Counted from the stretch's first letter, positions 35,548 through 48,592 are shown. The stretch is DNA of 64,000 nt from Agapanthus africanus (GCA_030015575.1 JASDDO010000024.1:215160996-215224995), one strand, 5' to 3'. Translations and numbers: made by a program. Notes: generated from the sequence alone by a model not told the origin.

Positions 35548-35940
35548 TTTCTTATAATAAACGTCCGCTACTTGTGCCGTAATACGCGCATCGCACAACG
35601 ACTTGAAAAAGGTTTGGCATGCATTTTTTCCAGATGTTTTGACGAGTTTACAACGATGCGTACTATGTACATGTTATAGTTTTGAGTATATCATGTTAGT
35701 TTTCATATTGGACTTTGACATTGGTATCTTCACCATGACTCCGATGATTGCGTGATGCTTGATGGGGTTTTGATTTTGAGTTATATACTCGTTTTTCATG
35801 CGCATGCATTGCGCTAAGATGTGTCTTAAGTATTTAAGATTTCGGAGCCCCGCCGATTTGAGTGTTTTGAAGAAATATTTTAGTATTTGGGGGAGTTTTA
35901 ATTTAAATTCGGGGACCGAATTTCTTTAAAGGGGGAAGAA
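34904..35940 (+). other. Right internal region of element A, non-coding
   Basis: It begins with the right ATGCA target copy of element B, then has several diverged repeats of a GTGCAC/CATATCAGATGCAC-like motif (34905-35240), a TA plus poly-T tract at 35515-35550, and ends with the polypurine tract. No coding sequence is seen. Confidence 0.6.
35928..35940 (+). other. Polypurine tract of element A
   Basis: AAAGGGGGAAGAA directly precedes TGTAACG of the right LTR, confirming plus-strand orientation. Confidence 0.88.
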
Positions 35941-37279
35941 TGTAACGTTCTAAAAAATCGTTTAGGTGAAATTTCCGATAATCGGTAAAATAACTGGTGT
36001 TTTCCGTAAAAACCAAGATATAATTATTTTTCAACATAGACTTAAATATACCTATTCTAGCTATGTAATGGTTAGTATTGGTATTTATTTAGTTACTTAA
36101 AATTTGCTAGTTTACTAAAATATTTTCCCTAATTAATTATTTTTAATCTTATTATAAGCTTTCACTCATACATTTAATTAGTGATAATTACAAATTAGAA
36201 TGAGTTAATACAAGTTTTGTGCATCATGACAACTTTAAACCAAGTTTGTAACATATTTTCTTTTTCTCTTTCGTTTGCAAGGTTCTAATCAATTCTAGGT
36301 TAAAAAGGAGTTAGAAATAAAATAAAATAAAAATAGAATTAGGTTATATGTTGCATTAATGAGCTAGGAGAGTTTTTTCTTGACTTGGGAAATTATACCA
36401 ACACACACACCCCCCATTCCCACCACTTGGCCGAAACCAGCAGCCCAGATCCCCTCAATTCCCTATCTCATTTTCCTCACAAAGTCAAAAGAAAAAGAAA
36501 TAAAAAGAAAAGAATAAACAAAGAAGCATGGGCTTATTATATTGAGGTATGGGGTATATTTTCTTAACTTCACAAACACCACCTCACTCTCTCTCCCCTC
36601 TCCCTTGCCTTGGCCGAGCACCTTGGCAGCAGTCCCCCATTTTCTCCATTTCATTTCATGCAAAAACCTCACTCAAAAATCCAATAAAATTCACACAAAT
36701 TTCCATTAACTCCTAATTAAACCTTTAACCATTTTTCCATGGCCTAAACTAACTTGGATCTAGGAGCAAGATGACTTTTTGGGAGGATAAGATTTCATGT
36801 TAGATCTTCAAAATTTGTGAGGTATAATCTTACTCTAATTGTTACCTTGTTAGTATTTGTTGTAATCTAACTTAATTAGGTGTTTAAATATGGTCTTAAT
36901 TTCAAGATTTAGTTTTCAAGAGAAGGTTTTGAATTAAAGTTAGGGTTTGTATCAACAAATCAAGTTAGTTGGGTGTAGATTAATATGTTAAGACATGAAA
37001 AATCTAAGTTAGTTACTAGTTTGCTAATTGTTACTTTAGAATTGCCCAAATTGTTTAATTTTGCAAATTAGATTTTTATGATTAATGTAAAGATGTGAGA
37101 TTAAAATCTAGTAAAGCTTTGTGTGGCTTAATTAAATTGTTAATAGATTATTGTGGCCACTAGATTTGTTAAAACATCTACATTTGAGCTAAAACGGAAA
37201 TTGATGCTTACTAGGTTTTTGGAATATTTAAAATTAAGTTTGAGGTTTTGATGATATACACCATATTTCATATATATTT
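35941..37279 (+). repeat. Right LTR of element A, first part
   Basis: It matches the first 1.34 kb of the left LTR. It is interrupted at 37279 by element C; TATTT at 37275-37279 is the left target copy. Confidence 0.92.
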
Positions 37280-39565
37280 TGTCATGCCCCGCTTCCCGGT
37301 ATACGGGCAGAGAACGCGACGAGGCCGCTATGTATTTACTCTGAAGTAAATACGCTAAGCGTAACTAAGCAATATAAAAGAAATGTACACAAGAGACAAA
37401 TGTAATGAAACAATAACTTTATTTATTAACATTCTTTTTACAATACATGGAAAAGTAAATACATGGGATAAAGCGATGCCTAAACAGTGGCATAACAGAA
37501 ATGAAAAGTATTGAAATGAAATGTGTACAATGAATCTAAAGCTCTGGGTCGTAGGCTAGCTGATCCAAGTCCTCGCTGGTGGGCTCGATCTCCTGAGTGT
37601 CCAGATCAGCTGACAACATTCCAAAGAAGAAAGAGAATGAATGCCGTCAGCGAACAATCGCTCGGTAAGTCCTAAAGATAAGAGAGAAATAGAATAGACA
37701 GAGAGAGAAAGTAGCTTTTACAGATGTATTATATTGTTATATTGTTGTATTTAGTGTTAACGCTGTTGTTTGTAGCTTGGTACAGAAGAATGCCATTGTA
37801 TACGAGAGAAGTCTCTATATGCCAGAGACTAAAGGCAATTGGAAGTACAAGGCTCTGTTAGAATGTCCGGAACAACGGCGATTGTATTCAGGTTAGGTGT
37901 CTTAAATCTTACAGTCTCGTGCCACTTTTAACACCTTCCGTACCAATCTACCCCTTAAAACCCGTGATGCCTTGATTGTATTGTTGTATTGTATTGCAAC
38001 TTGTATTGTCTTGTAATATAGATTGTATAATTGGATGACTTGCCGAAACCATGATATCAGTAAATGGATGTAACTGGAGAATCATGGATGTAACTGGAGA
38101 ATCATGTAAATGGAAGTATATCCATGGTTCGGTTCAGTCAATACAGATTAGATCGAATATATGGATTCGTGGATTCATATTGAATTGTATTATTGTAGAT
38201 TGTACTTAAATCATATTCAAGTCAGATTATTTATAATGAGACTCAGTCTGAGTCAGAACAATTAGAAAAGAAATTGAAGTCCTGATTGTTTTGATATTAT
38301 CGGTAACCGCTACACATGGGCGGCAGGATTTGTGTCTTTTTCAAAGACGATAACCGTGTTGATAATACCGTTTTTTGGAATATTTACCTTAAATAGGCAA
38401 GCACCCACTTCTCCGGCTCCCTGAGGCTCAAGAGATTGGTCCCGCTTAAACCTATGTTTACTAAGGTCCTTAGGGTAATTTATAGAACTTGAGGGGTTTT
38501 TATGTAAAAATAATTTTGTATAGTTTTCAAAATACACCTCAAGTATTTTATTATCGTCTTTAGAGTTTTCATAGATGTAGATTTTATATATGTGACATTT
38601 CTATCATATTTTTCATAATACATGGCATTTAATTGTAAAGTGTTGACTTGTATGGAATTTCATGGTATTTTGATGTAAATTGATTCTTTTGACTTAGAAA
38701 AGTTGGAATATTGATATTATAACAAAAATAGATATTTTGATAATACATATATATATTTATAAAAATAATTTTTTTAATTTATTATTTTCTAGAAATCTCA
38801 TTTTCTTAAGATATTTTTATTTTAAATCTCTCGAGACCGAATTCTCCTTGCGGAGGTCTGAATCTCGCACTACTAAGTCCAGGGATGTGTGATAATCCGT
38901 ACCATCCCAGTTGGGTTCCCCAAAAATGGGTTGTAGTGGCGCTTTGCAAAGATTTGTAAAAATACGTAATCTTGTAGAAAACGGTTTTTATAAGTTAAAG
39001 GTACTTTTGTGTAAAACGGTATTTCCCGAATTTATATTTCCCAAAAGGTATTGTGCTATATTGCATATGAATATTGTTAAGAGGTGGTCATTGCCTCGTG
39101 ATCTACCTAAAGGTATAGCAAGATTTTTGATGTTTTAAAGTCGAAACTATACTACATGGTATTTTACTGAAAAAGAGCGGTAAAAATTACAAAATGAAAT
39201 ATTTTGCTATGAAACTTGTTCAACATGTTTTGTTAATGATTAATAATCAAGATATAAGAGTTTAATATGGCTGTGTTAAGGAAAATTGAATTTTATAAAG
39301 AAAACCGAATCGAAAGTCGGATTTAACTCCGCTTCCGTCGGGTTTTAGTAAAAGAAGTTTTAAGAATAGATTAGAGAAGAGGGAGGTGGGACTTATGGGA
39401 TTAGAGCTTAGAAAAGAGGACGGGGGAGTGCAAGGTCTTATCAATGAGCTACAAGCTCGTTCTTGCAATTAAAAAGCAAATCAAATTTATAACTTGTGCT
39501 CGGGCAAAAGTATATCTTTCTGTATTTTTGAAAAAAAATTGTACAGAAAATTTAGGGTTGTTACA
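37280..39565 (-). repeat. LTR C copy 1, internally deleted
   Basis: It is about 580 bases shorter than copy 3. The break at 39430/39431 joins GGGGGAGTG to CAAGGTC; in copy 3 both sides end in AGTG, so the deletion used short homology. The TATA box and most of the tRNA-like sequence were lost; its A-box side (39440-39458) remains. Confidence 0.9.
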
Positions 39566-41560
39566 TTCCAAAGAAGAAAGAGAAGGAATGTCGTCAGCGA
39601 ACAATCACTCGGTAAGTCCTAAAGATTAGGGAGAAATAGAATATACAGAGAGAGAAAGTAGCTTTTACAGATGTATTATATTGTTATATTGTTGTATTTA
39701 GTGTTAACACTGTTGTTTGTAACTTGGTACAGAAGAATACCAGTGTATATGAGAGGAGTCTCTATATACTAGAGACTAAAGGCAACTGGAAGTACAAGGA
39801 TCCGTTAGAATACCCGAAACAGCGGCGATTTTATTCAGGTTAGGTGTCTTAAATCTTGCAGTCTCGTGCCACTTTTAACACCTTTCGTACCAATCTACCC
39901 CTTACACCTCGTGATGTCTTGATTGTATTGTTGTATTGTATTGCAACTTGTATTGTCTTATAATATAGATTGTATAATTGGATGACTTGCCGAAACCATG
40001 ATATCAGTAAATGGATATAACTGGAGAATCATGGATGTAACTGGAGAATCATGTAAATGGAAGTATATCCATGGTTCGGTTCAGTCAATACAGATTAGAT
40101 TGAATATATGGATTCATGGATTCATATTGAATTGTAGTATTGTAAATTGTACTTGAATCATATTCAAGTCAGATTATTTATAATGAGACTCATTCTGAGT
40201 CAGAACAATTAGAAAAGAAATTGAAGTCCTGATTGTTTTGATGTTATCGGTAACCGCTGCACATGGGCGGTAGAATTTATGTCTTTTTCAAAGACGATTA
40301 CCATGTTGATAATACCGTTTGTTAGATTGTCTACCTTAAATAGTCAAGCACCCACTTCTCCGGCTCCCTGAGGCTCAAGAGATTGGTCTCGCTTAAACCT
40401 ATGTTTACTAGGGTCCTCAGGGTAATTTATAGAACTTAAGGGGGTTTTATGTAAAAATAATTTTGTATAGTTTTCAAAATATACCTCAAGTATTTTATTA
40501 TTATCTTTAGAGTTTTTATAGATGTAAATTTTATATATGTGACATTTCTAGTGAGATAAACCTATTTTTCATAATACATGGTATTTAATTGTAAAGTGTT
40601 GACTTGTATGGAATTTCATGGTATTTTCATGTAAATTGATTCTTTTGACTTAGAAAAGTTGGAATATTGATATTATAAAAAAAATATATATTTTGATAAT
40701 ACATATATATTTATATATTTATAAAAATAATTTTTTTAATTTATTATTTTCTAGAAATCTCATTTTCTTAAGATATTTGTACTTTAAATCTCTCGAGAAC
40801 GAATGCTCCTTGCGCAAGTCTGAATCTTGCACTACTAATCTCAGGGATGTGCGATAATCTGCATCATCCCAGTCGGATTCTCCAAAAATAGGTTGTAGCG
40901 GCGCTTTGCAAAGATTTGTAAAAATACGTAATCTTGAAGAAAACGGTTTTTATAAGTTAGAGCTAGTTTTGTGTAAACGGTATTTCCCGAATCTATATTT
41001 CCCAAAAGGTATTGTGCTATGTTGCATATGAGTGTTGTGAAGTGGTAGGTCATTACCTCGTGATCTACCTAAAGGTATAGCAAGATTTATGATATTTTAA
41101 AGTCGAAACTATACTACATGGTATTTTACTGAAAAAGAGCGGTTAAAGTTAGAAAATGAAATTTTTTGCTATGAAACTTGTTCAACATGTTTTGATAATG
41201 ATTAATAGTCAAGATGTAAGAGTTTAATATGGTTGTGTTAAGGAAAATTGAACTTTATAAAGTAAACCGAATCGGATGTCGGATTTAACTCCGCTTCAGT
41301 CGGGTTTTAGTAAAAGAAGTTTTAAGAATAGATTAGAGAAGAGAGAGGGGGGAATTACGGGATTAGAGCTTAGAAAAGAGGAAGGGGGAGTGGAAGTAGG
41401 CTTCGATGCGTCGTTTCGTCGCCGGGAGCTCCTAAAGTTATCGTCGAATTTCGCTAGAGTTTCGCCCTTCATTAACTTCACTTGCACACAAAAATTCTAG
41501 AGAGTTTTCTTAAGAGTTTTGGACATACTTTGTGAGTGAGGGTTGTGTGGAATGGAGTGG

Positions 41561-41569
41561 TATTTATAG
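41561..41569 (-). promoter_or_regulatory. TATA box, LTR C copy 2
   Basis: CCTATAAATACC on the minus strand. The same motif occurs in copies 3 and 4 and supports minus orientation. Confidence 0.5.
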
Positions 41570-41927
41570 GAAAAGATTAGGGTTAGGGTAGGTGAAAGGG
41601 TGTATTGAAAATTGTATTAAAAATTATAATAAAAAGAGATTAATGGGGTTTTGAATGGCTCTGTTAATGTGCAAGATTTTTAAAGTATATAGGAGTTTCC
41701 AGAAGACAAAGAGGCACAAGTTTCATGAAGGGTCAACTCGGATTCAACCGAGTCAACCCGGCCTTGTCGGCCCGAGTCGGGCCGGGGCTCGCCATCGAAG
41801 ATCCGTCGTCGTCTGGTTAGCACAGTGGGGTAGTTTGTTTTTAGTGTGACCTTTGGTTTTACGGATTTAGCATGTGTAGACTCTTGAAATTTTAAAATTT
41901 AAAAAGAAATCAATATTACAAATAATG

Positions 41928-41997
41928 TGGGTGATAGGATTTGAACTCTGGTGTTTTGGTTCAGCAGTGTAAGGTCTTACCAATGAGCTACAAGCTC
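41928..41997 (-). other. tRNA-like sequence in LTR C copy 2
   Basis: The minus strand reads GAGCTTGTAGCTCATTGG then, about 35 bases later, GAGTTCAAATCCTAT. TAGCTCATTGG fits the pol III A box except one position and GTTCAAATC fits the B box. The acceptor ends do not pair, so it is not a functional tRNA. Confidence 0.6.
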
Positions 41998-42104
41998 CTT
42001 CTTGCTATTAAAAAGCAAATCAAATTTATAACTTGTGCTCAGGCAAAAGTACATCTTTCTGTATTTTAAAAAAAAATTTGTACAGAAAGTTTAAGGTTAT
42101 TACA

Positions 42105-42435
42105 TTCTACCATCCTTATAAAAATTTTGTCCTCGAAATTTATAAAAGGAAAGTTTAACAGATTCAAGAAAAGTTTGGTGATAGAACTATTGGTAATTTA
42201 TGAAAAATATATGAAAGAACGAAAGAATGCGAAGGTTTTGGTAAGATTGTAAAAGAGATGAGGGAATTTTGGGTTAGGACATATTCAAAGTATATGAAAT
42301 GATAAAATTCAAGGATTGTAAAGAATGTTTTCAGTTGCTGGTGCTTGTGTTATATTTCTTAGGTTGTTCACGCAGAACAGAACTGCATGGTAGTGTTCCA
42401 TACAGCTGTGACCTGCATGGGCCGCCAATAAAACC
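42105..42435 (-). other. Residual internal region between LTR C copies 2 and 3
   Basis: 331 bases with no ORF. Its left end on the plus strand is TTCTACCATCCTTATAAAAA, the complement of a polypurine tract and the usual end of gypsy internal regions. No clear primer site was found at the other end. Confidence 0.75.
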
Positions 42436-44760
42436 TGTCACTCCCCGCTTCCCGGTATACGGGCAGAGAACGCGATGAGGCCGCTACGTATTTACTCTGA
42501 AGTAAATACACTAAGCGTAACTAAGCAATATAAAAGAAATGTACACCGAAGACAAATATAATGAAACAACAACTTTATTTATTAACATTCTTTTTACAAT
42601 ACATGGAAAAGTAAATACATGGGATAAAGTGATACCTAAACAGTGGCATAACAGAAATGAAAAGTACTGAAATGAAATGTGTATAATGAATCTAAAGCTC
42701 TGGGTCGTAGGCTAGCTGATCCAAGTCCTCGTTGGTCGGCTCGATCTCCTGAGTGTCCAGATCACCTGACAACATTCCAAAAAAGAAAGAGAAAGAATAT
42801 CGTCAGCGAACAATCGCTCGGTAAACCCCAAAGATAAGGGAGAAATAGAATAGACAGAGAGAGAAAGTAGCTTTTACAGATGTATTATATTGTTATATTG
42901 TTGTATTTAGTGTTAACGCTGTTGTTTGTAGCTTGGTACAGAAGAATACCAGTATATACGAGAGAAGTCTCTATATGCCAGAGACTAAAGGCAACTGGAA
43001 GTACAAGGCTTCGTTAGAATGCCCGGAACAATGGCGATTGTATTCAGGTTAGGTGTCTTAAATCTTGCAGTCTCGTGCCACTTTTAACACCTTCCGTACC
43101 AATCTACCCCTTAAAACCCGTGATGCCTTGATTGTATTGTTGTATTGTATTGCAACTTGTATTGTCTTGTAATATAGATTGTATAATTGGATGACTTGCC
43201 GAAACCATGATATCAGTAAATGTATGTAACTGGAGAATCATGGATGTAACTGAAGAATCATGTAAATGGAAGTATATCCATGGTTTGGTTCAGTCAATAC
43301 AGATTAGATTGAATATATGGATTCATGGATTCATATTGAATTGTAGTATTGTAGATTGTACTTGAATCATATTCAAGTCAGATTATTTATAATGAGACTC
43401 AGTCTGAGTCTAAACAATTAGAAAAGAAATTGAAGTCATGATTGTTTTGATGTTATCGGTAACCGCTGCACAAGGGCGACAGGATTTGTGTCTTTTTCAA
43501 AGACGATTACGGTGTTGATAATACCGTTTGTTAGATTGTCTACCTTAAATAGTCAAGCACCCACTTCTCCGGCTCCCTGAGGCTCAAGAGATCGATCCCG
43601 CTTAAACCTATGTTTACTAGGGTCCTTTGGGTAATTTATAGAACTTGAGGGGGTTTTATATAAAAATAATTTTTTATAGTTTTCAAAATACACCTCAAGT
43701 ATTTTATTATCTTCTTTAGAATTTTCATAAATATAGATTTTATATATGTGACATTTCTAGTGAGATAAACCTATTTTTCATAATACATGGTATTTAATTG
43801 TAAAGTGTTAACTTGTATGGAGTTTCATGGTATTTTTATGTAAATTAATTCTTTTGACTTAGAAAAGTTGGAATATTGATATTATAACAAAAATAGATAT
43901 TTTGATAATACAAATATATTTATATATTTATAAAAATAATTTTTTTAATTTATTATTTTCTAGAAATCTCATTTTTTAAAGATATTTGTATTTTAAATCT
44001 CTCGAGACCGAATGCTTCTTGCGGAGGTCTGAATCTCGCACTACTAAGCCTAGAGATGTGCGATAATCTGCACCATCCCAGCCGAGTTGCCCAAAAATGG
44101 ATTGTAGCGGCGCTTTGCAAAGATTTGTAAAAATACGTAATCTTGAAGAAAACGGTTTTTATAAGTTAAAGGTACTTTTGTGTAAAACGGTATTTCCCGA
44201 ATCTATATTTCCCAAAAGGTATTGTGCTATGTTGCATATGAGTGTTTTGAAGAGGTAAGTTATTACCTCATGATCTACCTGAAGGCATAGCAAGATTTAT
44301 GATGTTTTAAAGTCGAAACTATACTACATGGTATTTTACTGAAAAAGAGCGGTAAAAGTTACAAAATGAAATATTTTGCTATGAAACTTGTTCAACATGT
44401 TTTGTTAATGATTAATAGTCAAGATGTAAGAGTTTAATATGGTTGTGTTAAGGAAAATTGAACTTTATAAAGAAAACCGAATCGGAAGTCGGATTTAACT
44501 CTGTTTCCGTCGGGTTTTAGTAAAAGAGGTTTTAAGAATAGATTAGAGAAGAAGGAGGTGGGACTAACGGGATTAGAGCTTAGAAAAGAGGAAGGGGGAG
44601 TGGAAGTAGGTTCCGATGCGTTGTTTCGTCTCCGGGAGCTCCTAGGGTCGTCGTCGGAATTTCGCCCTTCGCTAACTTCACTTGCACACAAAAATTCTAG
44701 AGAGTTTTCTTGAGAGTTTTGGACAGACTTTGTGAGTGAGGGGTGTATGGAATGGAGTGG

Positions 44761-44769
44761 TATTTATAG
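44761..44769 (-). promoter_or_regulatory. TATA box, LTR C copy 3
   Basis: CCTATAAATACC on the minus strand, same context as in copies 2 and 4. Confidence 0.5.
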
Positions 44770-45137
44770 GAAAAGATTAGGGTTAGGGTAGGTGAAAGGG
44801 TGTATTGAAAATTATATTAAAAATTGTAATAAAAAGAGATTAATCAGGTTTTGAATGGCTCTGTTAATGTGCAGGATTTTTAAAGTATATAGGAGTTTCC
44901 AAAAGACAAAGAGGCACAAGTTTCATGAAGGGTCAACTCGGATTCAGCCGAGTCAACCCGGCCTTGCCGGCCCGAGTCAGTCGAGTTGGGCCGGAGCTCG
45001 CCGTCGAAGGTCCGTCGTCGTCTGGTTAGCACAGTGGGATAGTTTGTTTTTAGTGTGACCTTTGGATTTACAGATTTAGCACGTGTAGACTCTTGGAATT
45101 CTAAAAATTTAAAAAGAAATCAATATTAAAAATAATG

Positions 45138-45207
45138 TGGGTGATGAGATTTGAACTCTGGTGCTTTGGTTCAGCAGTGCAAGGTCTTACTAATGAGCTA
45201 CAAGCTC
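45138..45207 (-). other. tRNA-like sequence in LTR C copy 3
   Basis: Same A-box/B-box arrangement as in copy 2, with TAGCTCATTAG and GTTCAAATC. It lies in the U3 part, upstream of the TATA box in element orientation. Confidence 0.6.
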
Positions 45208-45314
45208 TTTCTTGCTATTAGAAAGCAAATCAAACTTATAACTTGTGCTCAGGCAAAAGTACATCATTTTGTATTTTTGAAAAAATTTTTTACAGAAAGT
45301 TTAGGTTTGTTACA

Positions 45315-45644
45315 TTCTACCCTCCTTATAAAAATTTTGTCCTCGAAATTTGTAAAAGGAAAGTGTAACAGATTCAAGAAAAGTTTGGTGATAGAATTAT
45401 TGGTAGTGTATGAAAACATGTGAAAGAACGAAAGAATGCGAAGGTTTTGGTAAGATTGTAAAAGATGTGAGGGAATTTTGGGTTAGGACAGATTCAAACT
45501 ATACGAAATGATAAGATTCAAGAATTGTAAAGAATGTTTTCAGTTGCTGCTTCTTTTGTTATATTGCTTAGGTTGTTTACGCAGAACAGAACTGTATGGT
45601 AGTGTTCCATACAGCTGTGACCTGTATAGGCCGCCAACAAAACC
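45315..45644 (-). other. Residual internal region between LTR C copies 3 and 4
   Basis: 330 bases, closely similar to 42105-42435, so the 3.21-kb unit LTR plus spacer was duplicated as a block. Confidence 0.8.
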
Positions 45645-48014
45645 TGTCACGCCCCGCTTTCCGGTATACGGGCAGAGAACGCGACAAGGCCGCTACGTAT
45701 TTACTCTGAAGTAAATACGCTAAGCGTTACTAAGCAATATAAAAGAAATGTACACAAGTGACAAATGTAATAAAACAACAACTTTATTTATAAACATTTT
45801 TTTTACAATACATGGAAAAGTAAATACATGAGATAAAGTGATGCCTAAACAGTGGCATAACAGAAATGAAAAGTACTGAAATGAAATGTGTACAATGAAT
45901 CTAAAGCTCTGGGTCGTAGGCTAGCTGATCCAAGTCGTCGCTGGTGGGCTCGATCTCCTGAGTGTCCGGATCACCTGACAACATTCCAAAAAAGAAAGAG
46001 AACGAATGTCGTCAGCGAACAATCGCTCGGTAAGTCCCAAAGATAAAGGAGAAATAGAATAGATAGAGAGAGAAAGTAGCTTTTACAGATGTATTATATT
46101 GTTATATTGTTGTATTTAGTGTTAACGCTGTTGTTTGTAGCTTGGTAAAGAAGAATGCCGGTGTATACGAGAGAAGTCTCTATATACCAGAGACTAAAGG
46201 CAACTGGAAGTACAAGGCTTAGTTAGAATGCCCGGAACAACGGCGATTGTATTCAGGTTACGTGTCTTAAATCTTGCAGTCTCGTGCCGCTTTTAACACC
46301 TTCCGTACCAATCTACCCCTTAAACCCCGTGATGTCTTGATTGTATTGTTGTATTGTATTGCAAATTGTATTGTCTTGTATTATAGATTGTATAATTGGA
46401 TGACTTGCCAAAACCATGATATAAGTAAATGGATGTAACTGGAGAATTATGGATGTAACTGGAGAATCATGTAAATGGAAGTATATCCATGGTTCGGTTC
46501 AGTCAATACAGATTAGATTGAATATATGGATACATGGATTCATATTGAATTGTAGTATTGTAGATTGTACTTGAATCATATTCAAGTCAGATTATTTATA
46601 ATGAGACTCAGTCTGAGTCAAAACAATTAGAAAAGAAATTGAAGTCCTGCTTATTTTGATATTATCGGTAACCGCTGCACATGGGCGGCAGGATTTGTGT
46701 CTTTTTCAAAGACGATTATCGTGTTGATAATACCGTTTGTTAGATTGTTTACCTTAAATAGGCAAGCACCCCCTTCTCCGGCTTCCTGAGCCTCAAGAGA
46801 TTGATCCCGCTTAAACCTATGTTAACTAGGGTTCTTAGGGTAATTTATAGAATTTGAGGGGGTTTTATGTAAAAATAATTTTGTATAGTTTTCAAAATAT
46901 ACCTCAAGTATTTTCTTATTGTCTTTAGAATTTTCATAGATGTAGATTTTATATATGTGACATTTCTAGTGAGATAAACCTATTTTTCATAATACATGGT
47001 ATTTAATTTTAAAGTGTTGACTTGTATGGAATTTCATGGTATTTTCATGTAAATTGATTCTTTTGACTTAGAAAAGTTGGAATATTGATATTATACCAAA
47101 AATAGATATTTTGATAATACATATATATTTATATATTTATAAAAATAATTTTTTTAATTTATTATTTTCTAGAAATCTCATTATCTTAAGATATTTGTAT
47201 TTTAAATCTCTCGAGACCGAATGATCCTTACGGAGGTCCGAATATCGCACTACTAAGCCCAGAGATGTACGATAATCTGCACCATCCTAGCCGCGTTACC
47301 CAAAAATGGGTTGTAGGGCGCTTTGCAAAGATTTGTAAAAATATGTAATCTTGTAGAAAACGGTTTTTATAAGTTAAAGGTAGTTTTGTGTAAAACGGTA
47401 TTTCCAGAATATATATTTCCCAAAAGGTATTGTGCTATGTTGGATATGAGTGTTGTGAAGAGGTAGGTCATTACCTCATGATCTACCTAAAGGTATAGCA
47501 AGATTTTTGATGTTTTAAAGTCGAAACTATACTACATGCTATTTTACTAAAAAAGAGCGGTAAAAGTTACAAAATAAAATATTTTTCTATGAAACTTGTT
47601 CAACATGTTTTTTTTAATGATTAATAGTCAAGATGTAAGAGTTTAATATGGTTTTGTTAAGGAAAATTGAACTTTATAAAGAAAACCGAATCGGAAGTCG
47701 GATTTAACTCCGCTTCCCTCGGGTTTTAGTAAAAGAAGTTTTAAGAATAGATTAGAGAAGAGGGAGGTGGGACTTACGGGATTAGAGCTTAGAAAATAGG
47801 AAGGGGGAGTGGAAGTAGGTTCCGGTGCATCGTTTCGTCGCCGGGAGCTCCTAGGGTCGTCGTCGGAATTTCGCCGCCGGGAGCTCCTAGGGTCGTCGTC
47901 GGAATTTCGCCTGAGTTTCGCCCTTCGCTAATTTCGCTTGCACACAAAAATTCTAGAGAATTTTCTTGAGAGTTTTGGACAGACTTTGTGAGTGAGGGGT
48001 GTGGAATGGAGTGG

Positions 48015-48023
48015 TATTTATAG
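48015..48023 (-). promoter_or_regulatory. TATA box, LTR C copy 4
   Basis: CCTATAAATACC on the minus strand. As the outermost 5' copy in element orientation, this is the one that would start a transcript through the chain. Confidence 0.5.
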
Positions 48024-48404
48024 GAAAAGATTAGGGTTAGGGTAGGTGAAAGGGTGTATTGAAAATTGAATTAAAAATTGTAATAAAAAAAGATTAATGG
48101 GGTTTTGAATGGCTCTGTTAATGTGCAGGATTTTTAAAGTATACATGAGTTTCCAGAAGATAAAGAGGCACAAGTTTCATGAAGGGTCAACTCGGATTCA
48201 GCCAAGTCAACCCGGCCTCGCCGGCCGAGTCGCCGGCCCGAGTCGGCCGAGTCGGGCTGGGGCTCACCGTCGAAAGTCCATCGTCATCTTGTTAGTACAG
48301 TGGGGTAGTTTATCTTTAGTGTGACCTTTGGTTTTACGGATTTAGCACGTGTAGGCTCTTGGAATTCTAAAAATTTAAAAAGAAATCAATATTAAAAATA
48401 ATGT

Positions 48405-48473
48405 AGGTGATGGGATTTGAACTCTGGTGCTTTGGTTCAGCAGTGTAAGGTCTTACCAATGAGATACAAGCTC
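48405..48473 (-). other. tRNA-like sequence in LTR C copy 4
   Basis: Same block as in copies 2 and 3, but the A box reads TATCTCATTGG, with one core base changed. B box GTTCAAATC is kept. Confidence 0.55.
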
Positions 48474-48592
48474 CTTCTTGCTATTAAAAAGCAAATCAAA
48501 GTTATAACTTGTGCTCAGGCAAATGTACATCTTTCTGTATTTTTGAAAAAAAATTGTAAAGAAAGTTGTACATAAATTTTAGGGTTGTTACA

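Larger units (their letters stand above)
39566..42104 (-). repeat. LTR C copy 2, missing about 336 bases at its left end
   Basis: It starts with ATTCCAAAGAAGAAAG, which in full copies lies about 336 bases inside. The junction with copy 1 shares ACATTC, again suggesting short-homology recombination that also removed one spacer. Confidence 0.9.
42436..45314 (-). repeat. LTR C copy 3, full length
   Basis: 2879 bases, TGTCACTCCCC to GTTTGTTACA on the plus strand. Near its left end are the inverted repeats TATTTACT/AGTAAATA and CCCGGTATACGGG. It is the reference for the other copies. Confidence 0.92.
37280..48592 (-). mobile_element. Chain of four LTR copies, element C (Ty3/gypsy-like)
   Basis: The insertion starts TGTCATGCCCC and ends GGGTTGTTACA on the plus strand, bordered by TATTT at 37275-37279 and 48593-48597. 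It consists of LTR copy 1 (37280-39565), a 5'-truncated copy 2 (39566-42104), a 331-base spacer, full copy 3 (42436-45314), a 330-base spacer, and full copy 4 (45645-48592). On the minus strand the LTR begins TGTAACAA and ends GCGTGACA, has a TATA box, and each spacer ends in GAGGACAAAATTTTTATAAGGAGGGTAGAA-like purine-rich sequence, the usual 3' internal end of gypsy chromoviruses. There is no coding sequence. Repeated LTR-spacer units point to unequal recombination. Confidence 0.88.
45645..48592 (-). repeat. LTR C copy 4, full length with small duplication
   Basis: 2948 bases. It is longer than copy 3 mainly because a block containing GCCGGGAGCTCCTAGGG is tandemly repeated at about 47840-47908. 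It ends GGGTTGTTACA before the right target copy TATTT. Confidence 0.92.

Noticed and set aside
41578..41592. TTAGGGTTAGGG as interstitial telomere repeat
   Set aside because: Only about two units, repeated in each LTR C copy as part of the LTR, and not the plant TTTAGGG unit in series.
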